64,000 bases of DNA from Sphingopyxis macrogoltabida (GTDB taxonomy: Bacteria; Pseudomonadota; Alphaproteobacteria; Sphingomonadales; Sphingomonadaceae). Positions 1 through 10,065 of this stretch are shown in pieces. The notes below the pieces were generated by a model. That model did no database searches. It saw only the letters and a program-made list of their open reading frames with translations, and was not told the origin of the DNA. The stretch spans positions 2,297,001 through 2,361,000 of the forward strand of contig NZ_CP012700.1 in assembly GCF_001307295.1 (NCBI RefSeq), given 5' to 3'. The number at the start of each line of letters is the position of its first letter. Position 1 is the stretch's first letter. Made by a program: the position numbers and the translations under genes.

Positions 1-125
1 AAATTTTCGGCGACGAAGCGCCCTTCGCGGTCATGGGCGGCCGCGCGGGCGCCGATCTGTTCGCCAATCCGGTCGGCGATATCAAGCCAATCCTGCATCG
101 TCTTCGTCTTGGTAGCGATAAGCAT
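1..125 (-). CDS. Acyl-CoA dehydrogenase-like protein, N-terminal fragment
   Basis: Only the first ~41 codons are in the window; the gene runs off the left edge on the minus strand. The start at 125 is preceded by a good AGGAG ribosome site (minus strand, about 7 bases upstream). The peptide begins MLIATKTKTMQDWLDIADRI and continues with ARAAAHDREGRFVAEN. That helix followed by an H-D-R-x-G-x-F-x-x-E-N turn is typical of the N-terminus of acyl-CoA dehydrogenase/flavin-monooxygenase-fold proteins. It is divergent from the HxlR gene, which may regulate it. The substrate cannot be inferred from this fragment. Confidence 0.6.
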   Translation of the reverse strand, partial: MLIATKTKTMQDWLDIADRIGEQIGARAAAHDREGRFVAEN

Positions 126-186
126 GTGGTCATCTCCTGAGCAATGATGCTGGCGATGCTCATGTCGATCCGCTGTGGCGGCGGAT

Positions 187-225
187 AGTTCAGGAACTGA
201 ATCGACCCGATACAGAAACTGAACT
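187..225. promoter_or_regulatory. Candidate HxlR operator between divergent genes
   Basis: The 149 bp gap between the divergent acyl-CoA dehydrogenase-like gene and hxlR holds AACTGAA as a direct repeat (195-201 and 217-223, 22 bp apart). It also holds an inverted pair AGTTCAG (187-193) / CTGAACT (219-225). HxlR-family regulators often bind repeats near their own promoter. A TATATATAG stretch near 250 could be a -10 region. Assignment to this regulator is inference. Confidence 0.35.
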
Positions 226-274
226 CGCGCCGTCCGCGACTCATGCGGTATATATAGTCCGGGAGGATCATATC

Positions 275-826
275 ATGGCGAACGCCAGTTACGGCCAATT
301 CTGCCCCGTCGCGATGGCGGCCGAGATACTCTGCACGCGCTGGACCATCGTCCTCGTCCGCGAACTCGCGGCAGGATCGACCCGTTTCAATGACTTGCGC
401 CGCGGCGTGCCGCGCATGTCGCCGGCCCTCCTCTCGCAGCGGCTGAAGGATCTCGAAGCGGCGGGCATCGTCTATCGCGCCCCGGTTGCGCGGGAATCGG
501 GGGTGTTCGACTATCGGCTGACCCGCGCCGGACAAGAGCTGGCTCCCGTCGTCGAGGCGTTCGGCATATGGGGAAAGCGCTGGATCGACGGCGACCTGTC
601 GCTCACCCGGCTCGATGTCCAGCTCTTGATGTGGGACATGCGCCGCGGCGTCGATCTCGACCCGATGCCCGACCGCAAGGTGGTCGTCCAGTTCCGCTAT
701 CCCGAACTCGCCGCCGATCGCCGTTCCTGGTGGCTGGTCGTCGAACCCGGCGCCGAGACCGAACTTTGCTCGGTCGACCCCGGCTGGGATATCGATCTTT
801 ACGCCTCGACCGACCTGGCACGATGA
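275..826 (+). CDS. HxlR-family winged-helix transcriptional regulator (probably truncated by a frameshift)
   Basis: A 183-residue product with an HxlR/MarR-like winged helix near residues 7-100. Visible motifs are C-P-V-A-M-A-A-E-I-L near the start, R-W-T-I-V-L-V-R-E-L, and the recognition region RMSPALLSQRLKDLEAAGIV. The remainder looks like the first part of the SCP2-like C-terminal domain found in longer HxlR relatives. The reading frame ends abruptly at TGA 824-826. The expected continuation (MTAIWMGYDDV... ending in GLSPFA) lies directly downstream in another frame (823-987). The start has a GGGAGG site about 10 bases upstream. Likely a one-base deletion, a sequencing error, or less likely a two-cistron arrangement joined by ATGA. 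Confidence 0.85.
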   Translation: MANASYGQFCPVAMAAEILCTRWTIVLVRELAAGSTRFNDLRRGVPRMSPALLSQRLKDLEAAGIVYRAPVARESGVFDYRLTRAGQELAPVVEAFGIWGKRWIDGDLSLTRLDVQLLMWDMRRGVDLDPMPDRKVVVQFRYPELAADRRSWWLVVEPGAETELCSVDPGWDIDLYASTDLAR

Positions 827-987
827 CCGCGATCTGGATGGGCTATGACGACGTGACGGCGGCGATCGAGGAGCAGCGCTTTCTGCTCACCGGCGACGCC
901 GGCCTCGCCGCGAGCATCGAGGCATGGCTCGGTCTCAGTCCCTTTGCCAGGACCGCACCGGCGCAGCGCGGCGAAGAGGTGTTGTAA
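823..987 (+). pseudogene. Out-of-frame C-terminal part of the HxlR regulator
   Basis: This 54-residue reading frame starts at an ATG overlapping the stop of the upstream regulator (ATGA at 823-826). It encodes MTAIWMGYDDVTAAIEEQRF and ends near W-L-G-L-S-P-F-A. In full-length HxlR proteins with an SCP2-like tail, the phrase D-L-R-T-M-T-x-(I/V)-W-M-G normally joins these two halves. Adding a single base just before the ACG at 820-822 would restore D-L-R-T-M-T. It is listed as the displaced 3' part of one gene; an independent small cistron cannot be excluded. Confidence 0.65.
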
Positions 988-1040
988 CCGCGACAGCATT
1001 TGCGATTGCCGCCACGCCACGCTTTTGCTAGCGGCCCGCC

Positions 1041-1187
1041 CCGTGACCTCAGGTTCCCCGGCAACGGGGATGAAAAGGGAAGTCCGGTGAAATCCGGCGC
1101 TGCCCCGAGGCGAAAACCGCGTAAATAGCCGCCATTGGCTCATTGTCATTTAACCGGATTATCCTATCTTGTCCGGGTAAGGCCGCG
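1041..1187 (+). promoter_or_regulatory. Cobalamin (B12) riboswitch-like leader upstream of ftsH
   Basis: The plus strand carries the conserved B12 riboswitch landmarks in order: AGGTTCCCC (1051-1059), a small hairpin, AAAAGGGAA, CCGGTGAAATCCGG and GCTGCCCC (to about 1106). GCCATTGG (about 1131-1138, resembling GCCACTGG) and CCGGGTAAGGCC follow, the last resembling the GGGAAGGC block. The usual CCGCAACTGTAA segment after GCTGCCCC is replaced by GAGGCGAAAACCGCGTAAA, so the core is partly atypical. A GC-rich hairpin and the ftsH start follow directly. Known B12 riboswitches control transport or biosynthesis genes; ftsH would be an unusual target. Binding activity is not shown. Confidence 0.72.
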
Positions 1188-1199
1188 CGCTCGCGCGGC
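1182..1199 (+). promoter_or_regulatory. GC-rich hairpin, possible riboswitch expression platform
   Basis: GCCGCGC and GCGCGGC form a perfect 7-bp stem with a short loop between the riboswitch-like element and the ftsH start at 1218. No U-tract follows, so intrinsic termination is unlikely. The stem lies 18 bases before the start codon, where folding could affect initiation. The ftsH ribosome site itself is weak (GGGAAAG). Confidence 0.4.
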
Positions 1200-1217
1200 G
1201 ATTGGGAAAGATTCCGC

Positions 1218-3161
<1,944 letters not shown>

Positions 3162-3220
3162 GCTCTGATCCGCACCGGCGATTCAGCACAGGTTCAGCGG
3201 CCGGACGCGATTTCCCTCGC

Positions 3221-3616
3221 ATGATCAGGGGGATATCCAGACGCGCCGCAACCGCCGCGCTCGCGGCCGGCGCCGGCGCCCTGCTTTGCGGCATGGCGCC
3301 GGGCGACATGAACATCGCCGCTTTCCTCGCCCGCGCCGATGCGGTTTCGCGGCTCGGCCCGCTCGCGCTGGCGACGCCCGAAGGCAACCGGCTGAAGGGC
3401 GAAGTCATCGCGGCCGGCAAGCGCTACAAGGCGCGCATCGACGCGCAGCGCAAGGCGGGGCTCAGAACGACAAGCTGCCCGCCCGAATCGGGCGACCTCT
3501 CGCCCGACGAATGGCTTGCGCACCTGCGCAACTATCCGGCCAGCCAGCGCCGGTCGGTCTCGGTCTATTCGGCCTTCGACGCGCTGATGAAGAAACGCTA
3601 TCCGTGCCGCAATTGA
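3221..3616 (+). CDS. Hypothetical exported protein
   Basis: 131 residues. The N-terminus is basic (MIRGISRR), followed by an Ala/Gly-rich hydrophobic stretch to about residue 25, so it is probably exported. The mature part has two widely spaced cysteines (T-S-C-P-P and the C-terminal R-Y-P-C) and the phrase LSPDEWLAHLRNYPASQR. Together these loosely recall small periplasmic Rap1a/Tai-type immunity-like proteins, but I do not assign that function. It lies 59 bp downstream of ftsH. The ribosome site is weak, so the exact start is uncertain. Confidence 0.7.
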   Translation: MIRGISRRAATAALAAGAGALLCGMAPGDMNIAAFLARADAVSRLGPLALATPEGNRLKGEVIAAGKRYKARIDAQRKAGLRTTSCPPESGDLSPDEWLAHLRNYPASQRRSVSVYSAFDALMKKRYPCRN

Positions 3617-3653
3617 TGCGCCAGACAAGGGACGGACCGAAGGAGATGGGGCG

Positions 3654-4145
3654 ATGAGGATTGGCCTTTCTGGCGCGATGACATTGGCGGCGGCGTTGTT
3701 GGCGACCGTCCAGCCGGCCGCAGCACAGGGCGGCGGCGCGCTGACCTCGAAAATCGAACTTCAAAAGGTGGTGCCGGGAACAGGCACCGATAGACATGCG
3801 GAACTTTACACTTTTGTCGCACCAGATGTCGTCGTCCCCGGCGACCGCATCCGCGTCACGCTGACCTTTACCAACAACGGCACGGCGCCCGCGTCCGGCG
3901 TCAATATCGTCAACCCGATCCCCGAGGGGCTCGTTTTCGACGGGGCCAACGATCCTGCCGCGTTCAGCGTTTCGGTCGACGGCGCCAAGGCATTCGGCTC
4001 GCTGGATGCCCTGAGCGTCCCGGTCGAGGGCGCCGCGCCGCGCGCCGCTGCCAATGCTGATGTGACCCATGTCCGTTGGCTATGGCCCGATGCCATTCCC
4101 GTCGGCGGCAGCCGTTCGGTCGCTTTCTTCGGGCGGGTCAAATAG
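3654..4145 (+). CDS. Exported DUF11-like domain protein
   Basis: 163 residues with a clear signal peptide (about 1-24, ending A-A-A-Q). It then forms a single beta-rich domain with the pattern DRIRVTLTFTNNGTAPASGV and N-P-I-P-E-G-L. That pattern is typical of DUF11/'conserved repeat' immunoglobulin-like domains found in envelope or surface proteins. An AGGAG site lies about 9 bases before the ATG. The DUF3800 gene follows after five bases, so the two may be co-transcribed. No enzymatic motif is visible. Confidence 0.8.
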   Translation: MRIGLSGAMTLAAALLATVQPAAAQGGGALTSKIELQKVVPGTGTDRHAELYTFVAPDVVVPGDRIRVTLTFTNNGTAPASGVNIVNPIPEGLVFDGANDPAAFSVSVDGAKAFGSLDALSVPVEGAAPRAAANADVTHVRWLWPDAIPVGGSRSVAFFGRVK

Positions 4146-4150
4146 CGCCC

Positions 4151-4756
4151 ATGACGATCTATTGCGACGAATCGGGGGGACTCAACACCGGCGTCATGAC
4201 CTTTTCGGCGGTGATGCTGACCCCGCAGGCGGCCGCCGACATCCATAGTCGTTTCCGCAGCGTGACCGGGCTGCGCGGCGAACTCAAGGGCAGCCGGATC
4301 AGCATCGTCGAGCGCGCGTACCTGCTCGAACTGTTCGACCGCGCCGGCGGCCGCGCATGGGTCGCGGTGGCACGGCGCGAAACGCTGGCGCAGAATCCGG
4401 GCGGCACATTGCCCAGCGACCTTGCGCTCTACGCAGCCCTGCTCAACAGCGCGATCGGGCACTGGCTTCCCGAAACCGGCGGCGTGTGCACCGATGTCGT
4501 GATCGACGACGGCCGCTACGACCCCAATATCCTTTCGCACGTCCGCGAAGAAATCCAGGCAGGGCTCGGCCAGTGGGGCCGCGCGTCGCTCGCCGACAGC
4601 CGCCGCAGCGACGGCGTCCAGATCGCCGACGTCATCGCGAACAGCCTGTTCAACACCGTGATCGGGTCCCCCCGCGCGCCGCGCATCCAGCGCATCATCG
4701 ACCCGCTGCTCGCATCGAAAGCCATCCGCATCGCGGAGTTGACGCACATTCCCTGA
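4151..4756 (+). CDS. DUF3800 domain-containing protein
   Basis: 201 residues, starting MTIYCDESGG. The acidic D-E-S-G motif near the N-terminus, a central V-V-I-D-D-G-R-Y-D, and the C-terminal QIADVIANSLFN are the hallmarks of DUF3800 proteins. These are predicted to have an RNase H-like metal-binding fold and are often found near mobile or defence genes. It begins five bases after the stop of the DUF11-like gene with no separate ribosome site, suggesting coupling. Its biological role is unknown. Confidence 0.85.
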   Translation: MTIYCDESGGLNTGVMTFSAVMLTPQAAADIHSRFRSVTGLRGELKGSRISIVERAYLLELFDRAGGRAWVAVARRETLAQNPGGTLPSDLALYAALLNSAIGHWLPETGGVCTDVVIDDGRYDPNILSHVREEIQAGLGQWGRASLADSRRSDGVQIADVIANSLFNTVIGSPRAPRIQRIIDPLLASKAIRIAELTHIP

Positions 4757-4766
4757 CGCGGACGCG

Positions 4767-5783
4767 TCAGAGCGAAACTGTGATCTTGCCCATGTGCGCA
4801 CCCGAGAGCTGGTGACGGAAGGCGGCGCCGAGTTCGGCCAGGGGAAAGTCGCGGTCGATCACCGGACGAATCGCGTGCGCTTCGACGAAACGGACCAGAT
4901 CGGCGAGATGCGCGACGCTGCCGACCGCCATACCCCCGATCCGGATATGCCGCATCACCACATCACGCAGCGGCAGTTCGGGCGCGCCGTTCGAGGTCGA
5001 CCCGACGACGAGCAGATGCCCGCCCATGCGGCACGCGGCGACCGAGTGCGCAAAGGTCGACTGGCCGCCGATGTCGAGCGCCAGGTCGACGCCCCTTCCC
5101 CCGGTCAGCTCGCGCACCGCGGGCGCCCAGTCGGGTAGGCTGCGGTAATTGATGCCATGATCGGCGCCGAGTTCTTTCAGGCGCGCCAGCTTGTCGTCGG
5201 ACGAAGAGATCATGACGGTGCGGATGCCGATCGCTTTTGCGATCTGGAGCATGAACACCGACAGCCCGCCCGATCCCGGCAGCAGCACCGTCGCCCCCGC
5301 CTCAAGGCGTCCCTCGACACGGAGCGCGCGCCAGGCCGTCAGCCCGGCGCACGGCAGCGTCGCCGCCTCGGCGAACGACCATCCCGCAGGCATCGCCGAC
5401 AGCGAATGCGCGGGCACGACGACATGATCGGCGGCAAAACCATCGACGGTCTCACCCGAAATCGCCGCATTGTTCGCGTCGGTCGGCGGGCCGTCGACCC
5501 AGTCGGGGAAGAAGGCGCCCATGACGCGGTCGCCGACCCGCCAGCCCTTGACCCCGGGGTCGAGCGCGGCGATTTCGCCGGCGCCGTCGGACATCGGAAT
5601 GCGCCCCGCGGGCTGCGGGATAAAACCGGCGACCACCAGATAGTCATGATAGTTGAGCGACGTCGCACGAACGCGGACCAGCACCTCGCCCGGCCCCGGA
5701 ACCGGAACCGGTCCCTGTGTGACCGCGATATTGTCGAGGCTCGGCCGTTCGGTCAGCCCGATGAAGTTTCTCATATCCGTCAT
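4767..5783 (-). CDS. Zinc-independent MDR alcohol dehydrogenase/quinone oxidoreductase
   Basis: 338 residues, medium-chain dehydrogenase/reductase fold. Visible are the N-terminal PVPVPGPGEVLVRVRATSLN, MSDGAGEIAALDPGVKGWRV (with no G-H-E catalytic zinc motif), and the cofactor-binding region VLLPGSGGLSVFMLQIAKAI. This points to a quinone-oxidoreductase-like NAD(P)H enzyme. It is the last gene of a five-gene minus-strand operon with two SDRs, an aldehyde dehydrogenase and an APH kinase. Its start overlaps the upstream SDR stop (TGATG). It probably reduces an enone or carbonyl intermediate; the substrate is unknown. Confidence 0.9.
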   Translation of the reverse strand: MTDMRNFIGLTERPSLDNIAVTQGPVPVPGPGEVLVRVRATSLNYHDYLVVAGFIPQPAGRIPMSDGAGEIAALDPGVKGWRVGDRVMGAFFPDWVDGPPTDANNAAISGETVDGFAADHVVVPAHSLSAMPAGWSFAEAATLPCAGLTAWRALRVEGRLEAGATVLLPGSGGLSVFMLQIAKAIGIRTVMISSSDDKLARLKELGADHGINYRSLPDWAPAVRELTGGRGVDLALDIGGQSTFAHSVAACRMGGHLLVVGSTSNGAPELPLRDVVMRHIRIGGMAVGSVAHLADLVRFVEAHAIRPVIDRDFPLAELGAAFRHQLSGAHMGKITVSL

Positions 5784-6601
5784 CAGCGTTTCACCAGTGT
5801 CTCGGCCCCGTCGAGATGGCTGGCGCCATCGAGGATGCGGGTAAAATTGGGCATGCCGGTGTGCGCAACCCCGCCCCCGTCGACGACCAGATTGTGGCCG
5901 TTGACATAGCTGGCGTCGCCCGAGGCAAGGAAAGCGATCGCCGCCGCAACCTCGGCGGGTTCCGCCGGCCGCCCGAGCGGCAGGCCGTCGGTCCACGCCG
6001 CCATGATCGCGGGATTCTCGGTGAGGCCGGTCGCGAGCGGGGTGCGCGTCAGTCCCGGGCTGACGACATTCACCCGCACCCGCGGTGCATGGTCGAGCGC
6101 CATCGCCCGCGTCAGGTTGATCGCCGCTGCCTTCGCCGCATTATAGGCAGCAAAGCCGTAATCGCCGCCAATCCCGGCGATCGACGCGACGTTGACAATA
6201 TTGCCCCCGGTGCGTTCGAGGTGCGGCATCGCCGTCCGGCTCGCCCACATCACGCCTTCGACGTCGACCCCCATCACCTCGCGCCAGTGGGCCAGATCGA
6301 TGTCGGTGATCTTGCCGAACGAACCGATCCCGGCATTGTTGACGAGAATGTCGAGCCGGCCGCAGCGGGCGACGGCCGCGGCGATCATCGCCTCGATATC
6401 GGCGGCGTCGATCATGTCGACGCGGTGGCCGATGATCCGGCCGCTGTTCAGCGATGCGGCCAGAGTATCGATCGCCTCCTGACGAATGTCGGCGACGACC
6501 ACCGTCGCCCCTTCCCCGTGCAGGCGCCGTACCGTCGCTTCGCCGATCCCGGACGCACCGCCGGTGACGATCGCGACCTTGCCGTCGAACCGTCCACTCA
6601 T
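5783..6601 (-). CDS. Short-chain dehydrogenase/reductase (SDR)
   Basis: 272 residues, classical SDR. The cofactor motif is T-G-G-A-S-G-I-G, followed by an N-N-A-G motif, the catalytic Y-x-x-x-K as YNAAK, and the family end N-L-V-V-D-G-G. An Asp after beta-2 (VVVADIRQE) favours NAD(H). It overlaps both operon neighbours by a few bases (ATGA at 6598-6601 and TGATG at 5781-5785), so translation is likely coupled. It carries a C-terminal extension of about 25 residues after D-G-G-G. Probably an alcohol/ketone oxidoreductase in a catabolic pathway. Confidence 0.92.
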   Translation of the reverse strand: MSGRFDGKVAIVTGGASGIGEATVRRLHGEGATVVVADIRQEAIDTLAASLNSGRIIGHRVDMIDAADIEAMIAAAVARCGRLDILVNNAGIGSFGKITDIDLAHWREVMGVDVEGVMWASRTAMPHLERTGGNIVNVASIAGIGGDYGFAAYNAAKAAAINLTRAMALDHAPRVRVNVVSPGLTRTPLATGLTENPAIMAAWTDGLPLGRPAEPAEVAAAIAFLASGDASYVNGHNLVVDGGGVAHTGMPNFTRILDGASHLDGAETLVKR

Positions 6602-7365
6602 CGCGCAGTATATCCGCCGTCGACAGTCAGCAGCGCGCCGTTGACGAAGGAGGCACGGTCGCTGAGCAGCCAGCATGCCGCCTGTCCGACCTCCTCGGGC
6701 TGGCCGAAGCGGCCGATCGAATGGCGCTCGACCATCGGCGCGACCTGCGCCTCGAACGCCGGATTGCCGAGCAACCGTTCCTCGACCATCGGGGTCAGGA
6801 TCAGCCCGGGGAGCACCGCATTGACCCGCACCCCCGTATAACGCGTCTCGCACGCCGCGGCGCGGGTCAGGCCGACCACGCCATGTTTCGTCGCGACATA
6901 ATCGCTGGCGTAGGGCGCGCCGATGATGCCGTCGCCCGACGAATTGTTTACGATCGCGCCGCCGGCCCCCTGCATCGCCCGCGTCTGATATTTCATGCAC
7001 AGGAAAACGCCGGTCAGGTTGATGTCCATGATCCGCGCCCATTCGGCGGCGTCGAGATCGGGCACCAGCTTGTTCGCCATCTCGATCCCGGCATTGTTGA
7101 ACGCACCGTCGAGCCGGCCGAACGTCGCGACCACCCCGGCAACCGCCTCCGCAACCGAGGCTTCGTCCGCCACGTTGCAGGTCCACGCCCGCGCGCTGCC
7201 GCCGATCAGGTCGCGCGTCTCTTCGTTTCCACGCGGATCGCGGTCGAACAACGCCAGCTGCGCACCGTCCTCGGCAAAAACGCGTGCGGCGGCGCGGCCG
7301 ATGCCCGACCCGGCGCCGGTGACGATGACGACCTTGCCGTCGAGAAGGGGGGACGTGCCGCTCAT
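6598..7365 (-). CDS. Short-chain dehydrogenase/reductase (SDR)
   Basis: 255 residues with T-G-A-G-S-G-I-G near the N-terminus, F-N-N-A-G, the catalytic YVATK, and a C-terminal ending V-D-G-G-Y-T-A-R. An Asp at the end of beta-2 (LALFDRDPRG) favours NAD. It overlaps the aldehyde dehydrogenase stop at 7362-7365 and the next SDR start at 6598-6601, both as ATGA. Two different SDRs in one operon suggest successive oxidation steps or opposite stereochemistries. Confidence 0.92.
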   Translation of the reverse strand: MSGTSPLLDGKVVIVTGAGSGIGRAAARVFAEDGAQLALFDRDPRGNEETRDLIGGSARAWTCNVADEASVAEAVAGVVATFGRLDGAFNNAGIEMANKLVPDLDAAEWARIMDINLTGVFLCMKYQTRAMQGAGGAIVNNSSGDGIIGAPYASDYVATKHGVVGLTRAAACETRYTGVRVNAVLPGLILTPMVEERLLGNPAFEAQVAPMVERHSIGRFGQPEEVGQAACWLLSDRASFVNGALLTVDGGYTAR

Positions 7366-8777
7366 GCCGGGTGATGGATCGTCTGGGGAACGGTGAATTC
7401 GAGCAGGCCGTCCATGCCGTTTTCGGCGCCGATGCCCGATTGCTTGTGTCCGGCAAAGGCCGCGAACGGGGTCAGCCCTTGCGCCGAATTGATCCAGACC
7501 GTGCCGGTTTCCAGCCGCGCAGCAACCGCGGCGGCGGCGGCGGGATCCGACGACCACACCGACCCGCCGAGCCCATATTCGGACGCATTGGCGCGCGCGA
7601 CGGCTTCGTCGATATCGTGATAGCGCAGCAGCGGCAACACCGGCCCGAACGCCTCTTCGGCGACGACCCGCGCCTCGTCGGGTGGATTGTCGACCAGCGT
7701 CACCGGCACGAAATAACCCGGCCCCTCGCCCGGCTCGCCGCCGGTCATGAAGCGGTGCCCCGCATTGCGGCTGTCGGCGATCATCGCCTTGACACGCTCA
7801 TATTGTGCGCGGTTCTGGACCGGGCCCAACGCGCTGTCGGGGTCCGCGCCGTCGCCGATGCGGACGCGACCCGCGATCTCGACCAACGCCGCCGACAGTT
7901 CGTCATAAATGCTGTCGTGGACGAACATCCGCTTCGCCGCGACGCACACCTGCCCGCTGTTGGTGAAGGCGGCCCAGAACAGCGGTTCGGCAATATCGGC
8001 GACCTTCGCATCCGGCAGGACGATCGCGGCGTCGTTGCCGCCGAGTTCGAGCGTCAGCCGCTTGAGGTTCGCCGCCGCGCTGGCCATCACCCGCCGCCCC
8101 GTCGCGGTCGATCCGGTAAAGCTGATCTTGTCGATGTCGCCATGCTCCGACATCATCGGGCCCAGCGCATCGCCGCCCGATACGATATTGAGCACCCCCG
8201 GCGGCAACACGCTCTGCAGCAGTTCGCCGAGCCGCAGCGTCGCAAGCGGCGTGAAGGGCGAGGGTTTGAGCACCATCGTATTGCCGGTGAGCAATGCCGG
8301 GCCGATCTTCCAGATCGCAAGCAGGACGGGGAAATTCCACGGCACGATCGCACCGACGACGCCGAGCGGAACGTGCCGCGTCACGCTGCGCTGCCCGGGC
8401 ATGGCGTCGCTGATCGTTTCGGGGAGCTGCTGGTCGGCGACCACGCCGATCCACCACGCCGCCGCCTGGATCTCCGCCAACGCCGCGGCGTGCGGCTTGC
8501 CCTGTTCGGCGGTGAGCAACTGTTTCAGTTCCTCGGCATGTTCCGCCACCAGCGCCCCGATCGCCCGCAGCGCCGCCTGCCGGTCGGCGTAGGACGTCGC
8601 GCGCCAGCCGGGAAATGCGGCACGCGCCGCGGCGACCGCCCGGTCGAGTTGCGCCTGCGAACAGTCGGGGATCGTCGCGACCACCGCTTCGGTCGCGGGG
8701 TTGACTACCGCAATCTGGTCGGACGCATTTTCGGGGCGACCGTCGATGGTCATGTTAAAGGCGGTGTTGATCATCAT
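7362..8777 (-). CDS. NAD(P)-dependent aldehyde dehydrogenase
   Basis: 471 residues, normal ALDH length. The N-fixing motif is VPWNFPVLLA, the general base Glu244 sits in L-E-L-G-G, and the nucleophile Cys278 sits in GQVCVAAKR. The 34-residue spacing between them is the canonical ALDH spacing. The gene is second in the operon, directly after the APH kinase (adjacent stop and start at 8778/8777). It would oxidise an aldehyde produced by the dehydrogenases of the same operon to a carboxylic acid; the substrate is unknown. Confidence 0.95.
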   Translation of the reverse strand: MMINTAFNMTIDGRPENASDQIAVVNPATEAVVATIPDCSQAQLDRAVAAARAAFPGWRATSYADRQAALRAIGALVAEHAEELKQLLTAEQGKPHAAALAEIQAAAWWIGVVADQQLPETISDAMPGQRSVTRHVPLGVVGAIVPWNFPVLLAIWKIGPALLTGNTMVLKPSPFTPLATLRLGELLQSVLPPGVLNIVSGGDALGPMMSEHGDIDKISFTGSTATGRRVMASAAANLKRLTLELGGNDAAIVLPDAKVADIAEPLFWAAFTNSGQVCVAAKRMFVHDSIYDELSAALVEIAGRVRIGDGADPDSALGPVQNRAQYERVKAMIADSRNAGHRFMTGGEPGEGPGYFVPVTLVDNPPDEARVVAEEAFGPVLPLLRYHDIDEAVARANASEYGLGGSVWSSDPAAAAAVAARLETGTVWINSAQGLTPFAAFAGHKQSGIGAENGMDGLLEFTVPQTIHHPA

Positions 8778-9872
8778 TCACTCCCGGAGCAGGGACAGGG
8801 CGTCGTGGTCGAGCACGTGGCTGACGTGGCGATCGAGCATGGTCAGGAACATCTGGTCGCCGCGCTCGGTGCGCTGGACCAGCATCGCGGCGCCGACCGC
8901 GACATTGATGCCGGCGAAGGTGAAGTGGCGGTAATCGGCTTCGAATTCCGCGCGCGAATAGCCGGTCACCCCCTGCCCGCCCAATTCGTCGAGATAGGCG
9001 TCGATCAGCACCGGTTCGACGGCGCGCCGCGCTTCGGGCGCATAACCGCCACCGATCAGATAGGCGACGTCGACCGCGCCGGCGCCCAGCGCCACCGACT
9101 GCCAGTCGACGACCACCAGCCGGTCGTCGTCGAACAGCATGTTATCGGGCCGGAAATCATTGTGCGTGATGCAGCGGGGGCGCGGGCGCGGACGATCATA
9201 AACATCGTACCCCTCGGCCAGAGCGTCGCAGACCTCTCTTTGCCGGTCGCTGAGCAGCGCGTCATAGCGATCGCGAAAACCGGGCCAGGTCGACCGGAAT
9301 ATCCCCGGCGTATAAAAGGGCTGCGCGCCCGCCTCGGTGTCAAGCCAGCTATATTCGGCGCTCTCGCCCTGCTCCCAGAAGGCAGCGTGGAGCCGGGCCG
9401 CTTCGCGCACCGCACGCTCGGCATGGCGGTCCGACAACCCCTTGAACTGATCGCCCGGCGCAGCGGGGGCGAGGTCTTCGAGCAGGAGGGCAAAACCGCC
9501 CGCCGCGTCGATTTGTGCACCATAGCAAACAGGCACCACGATCCGCGCCTTCGCGGCAAGTTCGCGATAGAAACGCACCTCGCGCGTGTAGAGCGACCAT
9601 GTGGCGGCGACGTCGAGGCTGGTCGGGTCGGTCGACGAAAACTTGCCGATCAGCGTCGCAGGCGCGGCATCGCTGCCGGGTGCATAGGTCAGGCGGAAGC
9701 GCGCCGTATCGCCAAGCTGTCCGGTGCCGATCCGTTCGACCGAGAGCGCGGCAACCGCAACGCTATATCCCGCCCCCGCCAGCATGGTTTCGATCCAGGC
9801 GGCGTCGACATTCTCCGGTCGCGGAACCGGGCGGTCCGCGACAAGACCCGCGGGCGCGTTGGCAAGGTTCAC
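8778..9872 (-). CDS. APH/choline-kinase-family phosphotransferase
   Basis: 364 residues. The catalytic loop is I-T-H-N-D-F-R-P-D-N (His237, Asp239) and the metal motif is V-V-V-D-W-Q. Together these mark an aminoglycoside-phosphotransferase-like kinase, usually a small-molecule or acyl-CoA kinase in catabolic operons rather than a resistance gene. First gene of the minus-strand operon; its promoter should lie in 9873-10065. Four such kinases occur in this window, always beside dehydrogenases. By analogy with LvaA and the kinase domain of ACAD10/11, it may phosphorylate a hydroxyacyl intermediate (inference). Confidence 0.88.
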   Translation of the reverse strand: MNLANAPAGLVADRPVPRPENVDAAWIETMLAGAGYSVAVAALSVERIGTGQLGDTARFRLTYAPGSDAAPATLIGKFSSTDPTSLDVAATWSLYTREVRFYRELAAKARIVVPVCYGAQIDAAGGFALLLEDLAPAAPGDQFKGLSDRHAERAVREAARLHAAFWEQGESAEYSWLDTEAGAQPFYTPGIFRSTWPGFRDRYDALLSDRQREVCDALAEGYDVYDRPRPRPRCITHNDFRPDNMLFDDDRLVVVDWQSVALGAGAVDVAYLIGGGYAPEARRAVEPVLIDAYLDELGGQGVTGYSRAEFEADYRHFTFAGINVAVGAAMLVQRTERGDQMFLTMLDRHVSHVLDHDALSLLRE

Positions 9873-10065
9873 TCATTCTCTCCCGACGCCGGTTTCTGGA
9901 CCTGTTCCGGCATGTCCGGCGGCAAGGATGCGGAGCCACCGGATCAAAGTCCAATCGGCCTTTGCCGCCGACCTATTGGCGGCTCCGATGGATGGCGCCG
10001 CCGAAACAATTGGTATCGCCGCCCCGCCGGCGGGAAGATGACGTCCTCGCCGGGAGAGGAAAGCC

